A DNA stretch of 64,000 nt from CAZEIW01 sp964512305 (GTDB taxonomy: Bacteria > Pseudomonadota > Gammaproteobacteria > Burkholderiales > Burkholderiaceae_F), in contig CAZEIW010000142.1 in assembly GCA_964512305.1 (NCBI GenBank), forward strand, positions 1 to 64,000, given 5' to 3'. The first letter of the stretch is position 1, and each line of letters opens with the position of its first letter. Positions 1 to 7,409 of this stretch are shown here, one piece after another. The notes under the pieces were generated by a model. That model saw nothing but the letters and a program-made list of their open reading frames with translations. It searched no databases and had not been told where the DNA came from. Both the position numbers and the translations under genes were made by a program.

Positions 1-1430
1 GGGTCGCGCTCCTGGCAGTCGGCGAGCTTGCCGGGGAGCCCGGCGCCGTCCAGCACGCCCTTGCGGCGCGTCATCTCGCGCGCCTTGCGCGCAGCCTCGC
101 GCGCGCGCGCGGCGTCGACGATCTTGCCGCAGATGATCTTCGCGTCCGACGGCCGCTCGAGCAGGAAGGCCTCGAGCGCGCGCGCGATGACCTCCTCGAC
201 GGCGGGGCGGACCTCGGAGGACACGAGCTTGTCCTTGGTCTGCGACGAGAACTTCGGCTCCGGAACCTTGACGCTCAGCACGCAGGTCAGCCCCTCTCGC
301 ATGTCGTCGCCGGTGGTCTCGACCTTGGCCTTCTTCGCGAACTCGTGCTCGTCGATGTACTTGTTGATGACGCGCGTCATCGCCGCGCGCAGGCCGGTGA
401 TGTGGGTCCCGCCGTCCCTCTGCGGGATGTTGTTGGTGAACGCCAGCAGGTTCTCGCTGTAGCCGTCGTTCCACTGCATCGCGACCTCGACGCCGATCCG
501 CATGCCGCCCGTGCCCGCGGGCGCCGACTCGCCGATCGCGTGGAACGCGTGCCCGTGCAGCACGGTCTTGTTCTTGTTGATGTACTCGACGAAGCCCTTG
601 ACGCCGCCCGAGAACGCGAAGTCCTCCTCCTTGCCGATGCGCTGGTCGACCAGGCGGATGCGGACGCCGTTGTTCAGGAATGAGAGCTCGCGCAGGCGCT
701 TGCTCAGGATCTCGTAGTGGTATTCGACCTGGCCGAAGATCTCCTCGTCGGGCATGAAGTGGACTTCGGTGCCGCGCTTCTCGGTCTCTCCCAGCACGCG
801 CATCGGCGACACCGGCACGCCGTCCACGGCGTCGCTCAGGCGGTTCTGCACCACGCCCTGGCGGAACTCGAGGAAGTGCACGTGGCCGTCGCGGCGGATC
901 GTGAGGCGCAGCCAGCGCGACAGCGCGTTGACGCACGACACGCCGACACCGTGCAGGCCGCCCGAGACCTTGTAGCTGTTCTGGTTGAACTTGCCGCCGG
1001 CATGCAGCTCGGTGAGCGCGATCTCGGCCGCCGAGCGACGCGGATCGTGCTTGTCGTCGAACTTGATCCCGGTCGGAATGCCCCGGCCGTTGTCGATCAC
1101 CGAGATCGAGTTGTCGGTGTGGATCGTGACGACGATGTCGTCGCAGTACCCGGCGAGCGCCTCGTCGATCGAGTTGTCGACGACCTCGAACACCATGTGG
1201 TGCAGGCCGGTGCCGTCCTGCGTGTCCCCGATGTACATCCCGGGGCGCTTGCGCACCGCCTCCAGGCCCTCGAGGATCTGGATGCTGGCTTCGCCGTAGT
1301 CGCTCGGCTGGCCGTGGCCGTTCGGGCCCGCGGCAGCGCCGCCGCCGTCGCCATTGCTGCCATTGCCGCCGTTGCCGTCTTTTCCGTTGCCGTTGGTTTC
1401 GATTGGAAATTCCCTCGGAACTGCTGACAT
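1..1430 (-). CDS. gyrB: DNA gyrase subunit B (3' part outside window)
   Basis: ATPase subunit of the type II topoisomerase that introduces negative supercoils with GyrA in the cytoplasm. The 476 codons present cover the GHKL ATPase domain (EVVDNSIDEAL near residue 80, then VIDNGRGIPTG and GGLHGVGVSCVNALS) and the transducer domain with the QTK loop (SSQTKDKL). The window ends just after LPGKLADCQERD, where the TOPRIM domain begins, so TOPRIM and the tail are missing. The start is the ATG at 1430, giving MSAVPREFPIETNG. Residues about 13-42 form a Gly/Asn-rich stretch not usual for GyrB, placed before the normal beginning (YGEASIQILEGLEAVRKRPGM). It lies 35 bases downstream of dnaN in the usual dnaA-dnaN-gyrB order. 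Identity is certain; only the N-terminal extension is odd. Confidence 0.97.
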   Translation of the reverse strand, partial: MSAVPREFPIETNGNGKDGNGGNGSNGDGGGAAAGPNGHGQPSDYGEASIQILEGLEAVRKRPGMYIGDTQDGTGLHHMVFEVVDNSIDEALAGYCDDIVVTIHTDNSISVIDNGRGIPTGIKFDDKHDPRRSAAEIALTELHAGGKFNQNSYKVSGGLHGVGVSCVNALSRWLRLTIRRDGHVHFLEFRQGVVQNRLSDAVDGVPVSPMRVLGETEKRGTEVHFMPDEEIFGQVEYHYEILSKRLRELSFLNNGVRIRLVDQRIGKEEDFAFSGGVKGFVEYINKNKTVLHGHAFHAIGESAPAGTGGMRIGVEVAMQWNDGYSENLLAFTNNIPQRDGGTHITGLRAAMTRVINKYIDEHEFAKKAKVETTGDDMREGLTCVLSVKVPEPKFSSQTKDKLVSSEVRPAVEEVIARALEAFLLERPSDAKIICGKIVDAARAREAARKAREMTRRKGVLDGAGLPGKLADCQERD

Positions 1431-1465
1431 GCTTCTATGACTTCCTTGCCGGGACCCTGGTTCCG

Positions 1466-2566
1466 TCAGATGCGCATCGGCATCACGACGTACTTGAACT
1501 TCGCCGAGTCGGTCAACGTGATCAGCGCGCTGCCGAGCGAATCGCCGAGCGCGACCTTGATGTGCTCGCTCTTGAGGTTCACCAGCACGTCGAGCAGGTA
1601 GGTCACGTTGAACCCGATGTCCAGGCCTTCGCCCGCGTAGTCGATCTCGATCTCCTCGAGCGCTTCCTCCTGGTCGGTGTTGGTCGAGCTGATCTTCAGC
1701 ATCCCCGACGCCAGCACCCAGCGCACGCCCTTGAACTTGTCCGTGGTCAGGATCGCGGCGCGCGACAGCGCCTGCATCAGTTCCTCGCGCGCGATCACGA
1801 AGGTCTTCGGGTTGTTGGCCGGCACGACCTTCGCGTAGTCGGGGAACTTGCCCTCGACCAGCTTGGACACGAGCTCGATCGATCCGAAGCCGAACCGGAC
1901 CTGGTTCGGCGCCATTCTCACCTGCACCGGCTCGTCGGTGTCGGGCAGCAGGCGTCCCAGCTCGAGGATCGTCTTGCGCGGCACGATCGCCTCGATCGGG
2001 GCCGAGTCGCCGTCCTTTTCGACCTCGCAAAGCGCCAGGCGGTGGCCGTCGGTGGCCACCGCCCGCACGAGGCCGCGCTCGACCACCAGCAGCATTCCGT
2101 TCAGGTAGTAGCGGATGTCCTGCGCCGCCATCGCGTAGTGCACCATCGAGAGCAGGTACTTCAGCGACGAAGCGGGGAGGGAGAAATCGACGGTCGATTC
2201 GGCCGCGACGACGGTCGGGAATTCCTCGGCCGCCATCGTCTGCAGCGCGAACCGGCTGCGGCCGCTCTGCACCGTGAGCTTGCGGTTGGCGATCGAGAGC
2301 TGCACCTCGGCGTCGGGCAGCGCGCGCAGGATGTCGACGAGCTTGCGCGCCGAGACGGTCGTCGCGCCCGTTTCCTTGCCGGCCGGGAATGCGGCGCCGG
2401 TCTGGATCTGGATCTCGAGGTCGGTCGTCATGAACGACAGCTTCTCGGTGTCCCGGCGCAGCAGGACGTTGGCGAGGATCGGCAGCGTCTGGCGTCGTTC
2501 GACGATTCCACTGACGATCTGCAACGGGCGGAGCACTGCGTCGCGGGGCGCTTTAACAAGCTGCAT
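1466..2566 (-). CDS. dnaN: DNA polymerase III beta sliding clamp
   Basis: Ring-shaped processivity clamp that tethers DNA polymerase III to DNA. The 366-residue product has the normal family length. Its N-terminus (MQLVKAPRDAVLRPLQIVSG, then VERRQTLPILANVLL) and its C-terminal end (SAKFKYVVMPMRI) are both typical of beta clamps; the last residues form the edge of the partner-binding cleft. An AGGATATAGGCG ribosome-binding stretch precedes the ATG. It sits between dnaA and gyrB on the same strand. The 266 bases separating it from dnaA are AT-rich beside the dnaN start and carry several DnaA-box-like sequences. Confidence 0.97.
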   Translation of the reverse strand: MQLVKAPRDAVLRPLQIVSGIVERRQTLPILANVLLRRDTEKLSFMTTDLEIQIQTGAAFPAGKETGATTVSARKLVDILRALPDAEVQLSIANRKLTVQSGRSRFALQTMAAEEFPTVVAAESTVDFSLPASSLKYLLSMVHYAMAAQDIRYYLNGMLLVVERGLVRAVATDGHRLALCEVEKDGDSAPIEAIVPRKTILELGRLLPDTDEPVQVRMAPNQVRFGFGSIELVSKLVEGKFPDYAKVVPANNPKTFVIAREELMQALSRAAILTTDKFKGVRWVLASGMLKISSTNTDQEEALEEIEIDYAGEGLDIGFNVTYLLDVLVNLKSEHIKVALGDSLGSALITLTDSAKFKYVVMPMRI

Positions 2567-2832
2567 CGCCTATATCCTTTTGATAGTCATATTTAATAGA
2601 GTCGGCCCGGACCTGGGGACAAGTCGAGGAAAGCCCGATTCTTCAAAGCCCTGGAAGCGCCGGAGGCCGGTGGACAAGGGCGTACGGCGGCGCCGCGAAG
2701 CGGTGGATAACGTTGAACAACTCGGGCCGGGTCCGCGCAACCCCGCGACTTGTGCCGGGTTTTCCACGGACCTTATCGAGGTTTTCCACAGGATTTCCGA
2801 AGCCGCAACGACGCCCGAAGTCATCGACCAGG
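2567..2832. other. dnaA-dnaN intergenic region with imperfect DnaA boxes and an AT-rich stretch (secondary oriC candidate)
   Basis: An AT-rich run at about 2572-2602 adjoins the dnaN start. Several nonamers resemble the DnaA box TTATNCACA: TTTTCCACA at 2782-2790 and TTATCCACC (minus strand, 2702-2710) each with one mismatch, and TTTTCCACG at 2760-2768, TTGTCCACC (minus, 2669-2677) and TTGTCCCCA (minus, 2614-2622) with two. None is a perfect match. It must also contain signals for dnaN expression. This could be an origin, a DnaA-titrating region or a remnant; the hemE-priA gap has better boxes. Confidence 0.35.
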
Positions 2833-4203
2833 TCATCCTTTGAGCGTCTGCTCGAGCACGTGCAGCGCGTGGTTCAGCTCGGCATCCTTGACGCGGGAGT
2901 CCGCGATCTTGCGCACCGCATGCAGCACCGTGGTGTGGTCGCGGCCGCCGAAGAGCTCGCCGATCTCCGGCAGGCTCTTCTGCGTCATCTCCTTCGCCAG
3001 GTACATCGCGACCTGGCGCGGCGCCGCGATGCTGCTGGGGCGCCGCTTGCTGTACATGTCGGAGACCTTGATCTTGTAGTAGTCGGCCACCGTCTTCTGG
3101 ATGAGCTCGACCGTGACCTGACCCGTGCTGGCCGACAGCAGGTCCTTGAGCGCCTCGCGCGCCAGCTCCACGGTGATCGGCCGCGCATGGAACGAGGCGA
3201 ACGCGAGCACCTTGCGCAGCGCGCCCTCGAGCTCGCGCACGTTGCTGCGCAGGTTCTTCGCGATGAAGAATGCCACGTCCTCGGCGAGCTGCGTGTTCTC
3301 GATCTCCGCCTTCTTGAGCAGGATCGCCACGCGCATCTCGAGCTCGGGCGGCTCGATCGCCACGGTCAGTCCGGAGGCGAAGCGCGACACGAGGCGGTCC
3401 TCGATGTCCTTCAGTTCCTTCGGATAGGTGTCGCTCGTGATGATGATCTGCTTGCGGCCGGCGACCAGCGCCTCGAAAGCGTAGAAGAACTCTTCCTGCG
3501 TGCGGCTCTTGCCGGCGAAGAACTGGATGTCGTCGATCAGCAGCAGGTCGAGCGAGTGGTAGTAGCGCTTGAAGTCGTCGAACGCCTTGCGCTGGTACGC
3601 GCGCACGACGTCGCTGACGTACTGCTCGGCGTGGATGTAGCGCACCTTGGCCTGCGGACGCCGCGCGAGGACGCCGTTGCCGACCGCGTGTATCAAGTGG
3701 GTCTTGCCCAGGCCCACCCCGCCATACAGGAACAGCGGGTTGTACGAGCCGCCCGGGTTCTCGGCGACCTGCATTGCGGCGGCGCGCGCGAGCTGGTTGG
3801 CCTTGCCGGTCACGAACGTCTCGAACGTCAGCAGCGCATTCAAGCGCGCTCGCTCGAGGTTGCTGGGCAGCGCGACGGCGCTCTGGGGTGCGGCCGCCGC
3901 TTCGAGCGCGGCCTCGTCGGCGTGCGGCTCCTCGGCGGCGCCCGCTGCGTCGTCGCCGCGCGCTTCGAGCTCGAACAGCACGTTGACCGGGCGCTTGAGC
4001 ACGCTCGCGACCGCGGCCTGGATCCGCGTCGAGAACTGGGAACGGATCGCGTCGAGCTTGAGCCTGTTCGGCGCGCCCAAGCGCACGTCGCCGGTGTTGG
4101 CGTCGAAGTCGAGGGCTTTGAGGGGTTTGATCCAGGCGGTGAATTGCTGGGGCGTCAGTTCGCGCTCGAGGAGACGCGAACAGTCTTGCCAGAAAGTGAG
4201 CAT
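2833..4203 (-). CDS. dnaA: Chromosomal replication initiator protein DnaA
   Basis: AAA+ initiator that binds DnaA boxes and opens oriC. The 456-residue product shows domain I (MLTFWQDCSRLLERELTPQQ to about residue 80), a short acidic, alanine-rich linker (about 82-112), the AAA+ domain with Walker A GGVGLGKTHL near 161-170 and Walker B LLLIDDIQF, and the DNA-binding domain with signature GGRDHTTVLHAVRKI near the C-terminus. I chose the ATG at 4203 because it matches the family N-terminus MLTFW; an in-frame ATG at 4260 would only add a non-homologous leader. A perfect DnaA box 208 bases upstream suggests autoregulation. Confidence 0.97.
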   Translation of the reverse strand: MLTFWQDCSRLLERELTPQQFTAWIKPLKALDFDANTGDVRLGAPNRLKLDAIRSQFSTRIQAAVASVLKRPVNVLFELEARGDDAAGAAEEPHADEAALEAAAAPQSAVALPSNLERARLNALLTFETFVTGKANQLARAAAMQVAENPGGSYNPLFLYGGVGLGKTHLIHAVGNGVLARRPQAKVRYIHAEQYVSDVVRAYQRKAFDDFKRYYHSLDLLLIDDIQFFAGKSRTQEEFFYAFEALVAGRKQIIITSDTYPKELKDIEDRLVSRFASGLTVAIEPPELEMRVAILLKKAEIENTQLAEDVAFFIAKNLRSNVRELEGALRKVLAFASFHARPITVELAREALKDLLSASTGQVTVELIQKTVADYYKIKVSDMYSKRRPSSIAAPRQVAMYLAKEMTQKSLPEIGELFGGRDHTTVLHAVRKIADSRVKDAELNHALHVLEQTLKG

Positions 4204-4410
4204 CTGTGTATCTATCCCCGCCGCGCCCGGATTCGCGGTCCAGCGGCCGCGCCCGTGCATTGTTATGGTCGTCAGTTCGCGGTCTCAACCGCCAGCCGGG
4301 CCTTGGCTGCACGCGGCGGCCCCGGGCCCGCTTCGGGCGCAAGGCGCGCGGCGGGTTCCGTCCTCCCGCCGCCACTGAGCAAGGCGGCATTGTACCGGCG
4401 CCGGGCGTAG

Positions 4411-4419
4411 TTATCCACA
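4411..4419 (+). promoter_or_regulatory. Perfect DnaA box upstream of dnaA
   Basis: TTATCCACA matches the strong DnaA box exactly. On the minus strand a TACAAT -10-like hexamer lies at 4389-4394, so the box overlaps or adjoins the expected -35 region of a dnaA promoter. DnaA binding there would fit the known autorepression of dnaA. The -35 itself is not recognisable, so the promoter assignment is an inference. Confidence 0.6.
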
Positions 4420-4460
4420 AGCTGGCGTGAATATTCGACGGCCTCTTCCGCTGCGAAACC

Positions 4461-4500
4461 CGCACCAATAGGATGGTGCGGAGAGAGTGTGCGTACACTA
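4461..4500. promoter_or_regulatory. Hairpin and interrupted palindrome in the dnaA-rpmH gap
   Basis: Two inverted repeats sit back to back in the 522-base gap between the divergent dnaA and rpmH genes. The first is CGCACCA-ATAGGA-TGGTGCG (4461-4480), a perfect 7-base stem. The second is AGTGTGCGTACACT (4486-4499), a 14-mer with 12 of 14 positions symmetric. Both lie upstream of dnaA, beyond the DnaA box, and upstream of the rpmH promoter, so they could be operators for either gene. Apart from these, the DnaA box and the rpmH promoter, I see nothing else in the gap. Confidence 0.35.
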
Positions 4501-4606
4501 TCATTGTGAGGTCTCGGCTCGTTTGCGCGCACGTTTGCGCGCCCCGGCGGGGTCGCTCGAAGCCGGGGCCGAAGGCCCGTCCTGGCAACGCATCGGCGGT
4601 ATCTGT

Positions 4607-4636
4607 TTGACGATATTGCGGCTTGTCGCGTCTAAT
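4607..4636 (+). promoter_or_regulatory. Probable sigma-70 promoter of rpmH
   Basis: A TTGACG -35 hexamer (4607-4612) and a TCTAAT -10 hexamer (4631-4636) are separated by 18 bases, about 90 bases before the rpmH start. Both are close to consensus, and a strong promoter is expected here for ribosomal protein L34. Confidence 0.5.
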
Positions 4637-4725
4637 AGAGGGCTTTTCGCCTGCCCGGCCCGGGAACCGCAGGGCCTGAGCCGGGGCGCAGCGCGGCGCG
4701 GGACTGCTTGATCGAGGAATTCAAC

Positions 4726-4866
4726 ATGGCAACCAAACGAACCTTCCAACCGTCGGTCCTGAAGCGAAAGCGCACGCACGGCTTTCGTGAGCGGATGAGC
4801 ACGCGCAGCGGCCGCGCCGTTCTGAATGCAAGGCGGGCCAAGGGCCGCAAGCGGCTCGCGGTCTGA
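4726..4866 (+). CDS. rpmH: 50S ribosomal protein L34
   Basis: Small basic protein of the large ribosomal subunit. The 46 residues begin MATKRTFQPSVLKRKRTHGF and end ARRAKGRKRLAV, the near-invariant L34 pattern. An ATCGAGGAATTCAAC leader carries a GAGGA ribosome-binding site before the ATG. It opens the rpmH-rnpA-yidD-yidC block and is divergent from dnaA, the classic arrangement. It was too short for a standard ORF length cutoff and was read directly from the bases. Confidence 0.96.
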   Translation: MATKRTFQPSVLKRKRTHGFRERMSTRSGRAVLNARRAKGRKRLAV

Positions 4867-5305
4867 GTCCGGCTACGGCGGCGCCCGCCGCTTGGACCGC
4901 ACGGGGCGCCTGCGGCGGCCGGCCGAGTTCGCGGCGCTGCTCGGCGCAACGCAATGGCGGGCGGCGCGGCGCTGGATCGCAGCATCGGCGGCGTTCAGCG
5001 GGCACGCGGGCCACGGCGACACATTCCCTGCGAACATGGTGCGGTTTGGCTTCACGGTGCCGAAGCGGCACGCGCGGCGCGCGGTCGAGCGGGCGATGGT
5101 CAAGCGCATTCTGCGCGAGGGCGCGCGGCACGCCGCGCCCGGACTGACCGCCCGGGCCGCGGGCCGCGGGGTCGATCTGGTGCTGCGGCTGAAGGCCGCT
5201 CTGCCGGACAGGGAGGCCATGTCATGGAACGAGCTCAAGCGCAGGCTGCGCACCGAAACCGATGAACTGATGTCAAAGCTCGAGCAAGAGCTGGCGACCC
5301 GGTGA
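4826..5305 (+). CDS. rnpA: Ribonuclease P protein component
   Basis: Protein subunit that helps the RNase P RNA process tRNA 5' ends. The conserved core is clear: LRRPAEFAALL near the N-terminus, FGFTVPKRHARRAVERAMVKRILRE (the RNR region, with KRHARRAVERAMVKR) and DLVLRLKAA near the C-terminus. The only in-frame ATG (4826) overlaps rpmH by 41 bases and encodes 22 residues without homology. A TTG at 4892 would give a 137-residue protein starting just before the conserved region, and may be the true start. It overlaps yidD by four bases (GTGA), so the two are translationally coupled. Confidence 0.9.
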   Translation: MQGGPRAASGSRSESGYGGARRLDRTGRLRRPAEFAALLGATQWRAARRWIAASAAFSGHAGHGDTFPANMVRFGFTVPKRHARRAVERAMVKRILREGARHAAPGLTARAAGRGVDLVLRLKAALPDREAMSWNELKRRLRTETDELMSKLEQELATR

Positions 5306-5565
5306 TCAAGTTCATCCTGCTGCAGGCGCTGCGAGCCTATCGTTACCTGTTGTCGCCTTGGATCGGCAACCAGTGCCGCTTCTGGCCGACCTGTTCGCAA
5401 TACGCGGCGGAGGCGATCGAACGCCACGGGGCGCTGCGGGGCACGATGCTCGCGGTCGCGCGGCTGGCGCGCTGCCACCCGTGGCACCGTGGCGGGGTCG
5501 ACCCGGTGCCCGAGACGTTCCGTTGGCCCCATTTGCCTGGCTCGCGGCATTGCTCCCGGCACTGA
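5302..5565 (+). CDS. yidD: Membrane protein insertion efficiency factor YidD
   Basis: Small inner-membrane-associated protein thought to aid YidC-dependent insertion. The 87 residues carry the family signature YRYLLSPWIGNQCRFWPTCSQYA with its three cysteines, and the later cysteine motif LARCHPWHRGGVDPVP. The start is GTG at 5302, overlapping the rnpA stop. It sits between rnpA and yidC as in most bacteria. Confidence 0.93.
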   Translation: MIKFILLQALRAYRYLLSPWIGNQCRFWPTCSQYAAEAIERHGALRGTMLAVARLARCHPWHRGGVDPVPETFRWPHLPGSRHCSRH

Positions 5566-5627
5566 AGCCAGGCCACCGCCCGCCGCGCATTCGAGCCGCA
5601 ACCGCAAGTCAACCGATTCGCTGACCG

Positions 5628-7373
5628 ATGGAAACTCGACGCACGATCCTGTGGATCATCTTCGGCATGTCGCTGTTCATGCTGTGGGACCGCTGGCAGG
5701 TGTTCCAGGGGCGCGGGTCGCTCCTGAACCCGGCGGCCAACGTGAGCGCGGGCAAGACGGCACCGAAGGGTGCACCGCCGGCCGCCAAGGGCGAGGCCGG
5801 CGTGCCGTCGGCCGCCGGGACTGCGGCCACCGCGCCGGCGACTGCGGTGCCGCCGGCGGCACAGGCCCAGGCGACGCCGGCGGCCGAGCTGGTGCATGTG
5901 CAAACCGACCTGCTGCGCGCGGACTTCGATCCGCAGGGCGCGGTGCTGGTGCGGGCCGAGCTGCTGACCCAGCACGCGGCGACGCGCTGGACCGCCGAGG
6001 GCCTGGCCGGCTTCGTCACCGGCAAGACCCCGGAGCCCGAAGGCCATGTCGTCCTGTTCGACCGCAGCGCCGAGCGCGACTACCAGGCGCAGAGCGGCCT
6101 GATCGGCGGCGGCGATTCGACCGCGCTTCCGAACCATCGCAGCACGCTCTTCGCCGCGGCACCCGGCCCGCGCGCGCTCGCGCCGGGGCAGGACGAGCTC
6201 AGCGTGCGCTTCGAAGGCGAGGCGGGCGGCGTCAAGCTGGTGAAGACCTTCACGTTCCGGCGCGGCAGCTACGAGGTCGACGTCAGGCACCAGGTGGAAA
6301 ACGTCGGCGCCGCCGCCGTGTCGCCGTCGCTGTACCTGCAGCTCGTGCGCGACAACCGCAAGGGGGAGGACGAATCGTCGTTCTTCGGCACGCGCACCTA
6401 CACCGGCCCGGCCGTGTACACCGACGCCGACCACTTCTGCAAGATCCCGTTCGAGGACATCGAGAAGAACAAGGCGCAGCAGATCAAGCCGGCGGACAAT
6501 GGCTGGGTCGCGATCGTGCAGCACTACTTCGTGACCGCCTGGGTGCCGCAGGTGCACGCGGAGCGCGAGTTCTATACGCGGCCCGTCGGCGAGGACTTCG
6601 CGGTCGGGACCATCCTGCCCCTGGGAAGCATCGCGCCGGGCGCGAGCGTCGAGCGCGACGCGAAGCTCTATGTCGGGCCGCAGGACCAGAAGGTGCTTGC
6701 CGACGTCGCGCCGGGGCTGGATCTCGTGGTCGACTACGGCCGCCTGGAGCCGATCGCGAAGCCTCTTTTCTGGCTGCTGGACGTCCTGCACCGGCTTGTC
6801 GGCAACTGGGGCTGGGCGATCGTGCTGCTGACGATCCTGATCAAGGCCGCGTTCTACCCGCTGTCGGCGGCCGGCTTCAAGTCGATGGCCAAGATGAAGG
6901 AAGTCGCGCCGCGCCTGAACAAGCTCAAGGAGCAGTTTGGCGACGACAAGCAGAAGATGCAGACGGCGATGATGGAGATCTACAAGCAGGAGAAGATCAA
7001 TCCGCTCGGCGGCTGCCTGCCGATCCTGATCCAGATCCCCGTGTTCATCGCGCTGTACTGGGTGCTGCTCGGCTCGGTCGAAATGCGCAACGCGCCTTGG
7101 ATCCTGTGGATCCACGACCTGGCGACGCCGGACCCGTGGTTCGTGCTGCCGGCCGTGATGATGGGGACCAGCTGGATCCAGTACAAGCTGCAGCCCACGC
7201 CGCCCGATCCGGTGCAGGCGAAGGTGATGGCGGTGATGCCGTTCGTGTTCGGCGTGATGTTCTTCTTCTTCCCGTCCGGGCTCGTGCTCTATTGGCTGCT
7301 CAACAACAGCCTCTCGATCCTGCAGCAGTGGCGGATCAACAAGGTGATCGCGCGGTCGAAGGCGGTGGGGTGA
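5628..7373 (+). CDS. yidC: Membrane protein insertase YidC
   Basis: Inner-membrane insertase (Oxa1 family) acting alone or with SecYEG. The 581-residue product has an N-terminal membrane anchor (ILWIIFGMSLFMLW), an Ala/Pro-rich linker, a large periplasmic beta domain (about residues 85-350) and the five-helix core from LFWLLDVLHRLVGNWGWAIV onward. The core includes FKSMAKMKEVAPRLNKLKEQ and the LGGCLPILIQIPVFIALYWVL hairpin. The hydrophilic-groove arginine of E. coli appears replaced by lysine (LIKAAFYPLS), keeping the positive charge. Unlike in many relatives, mnmE does not follow; a convergent receptor gene does. Confidence 0.96.
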   Translation: METRRTILWIIFGMSLFMLWDRWQVFQGRGSLLNPAANVSAGKTAPKGAPPAAKGEAGVPSAAGTAATAPATAVPPAAQAQATPAAELVHVQTDLLRADFDPQGAVLVRAELLTQHAATRWTAEGLAGFVTGKTPEPEGHVVLFDRSAERDYQAQSGLIGGGDSTALPNHRSTLFAAAPGPRALAPGQDELSVRFEGEAGGVKLVKTFTFRRGSYEVDVRHQVENVGAAAVSPSLYLQLVRDNRKGEDESSFFGTRTYTGPAVYTDADHFCKIPFEDIEKNKAQQIKPADNGWVAIVQHYFVTAWVPQVHAEREFYTRPVGEDFAVGTILPLGSIAPGASVERDAKLYVGPQDQKVLADVAPGLDLVVDYGRLEPIAKPLFWLLDVLHRLVGNWGWAIVLLTILIKAAFYPLSAAGFKSMAKMKEVAPRLNKLKEQFGDDKQKMQTAMMEIYKQEKINPLGGCLPILIQIPVFIALYWVLLGSVEMRNAPWILWIHDLATPDPWFVLPAVMMGTSWIQYKLQPTPPDPVQAKVMAVMPFVFGVMFFFFPSGLVLYWLLNNSLSILQQWRINKVIARSKAVG

Positions 7374-7409
7374 GCTGCGCTGCGCGCAAAAGCCCCCTCT
7401 CCCGCTGTC

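Noticed and set aside
1403..2596. Long open frame on the plus strand opposite dnaN
   Set aside because: It is the antisense shadow of dnaN, rich in His/Arg/Asp as expected from reversed GC-rich codons, with no family resemblance.
2713..4410. Long plus-strand frame opposite dnaA
   Set aside because: Antisense shadow; dnaA on the minus strand is unmistakable.
4892..5305. rnpA starting at TTG 4892 as the definitive call
   Set aside because: It fits homology better but lacks a clear ribosome-binding site, so the ATG-based coordinates were kept and the alternative noted.
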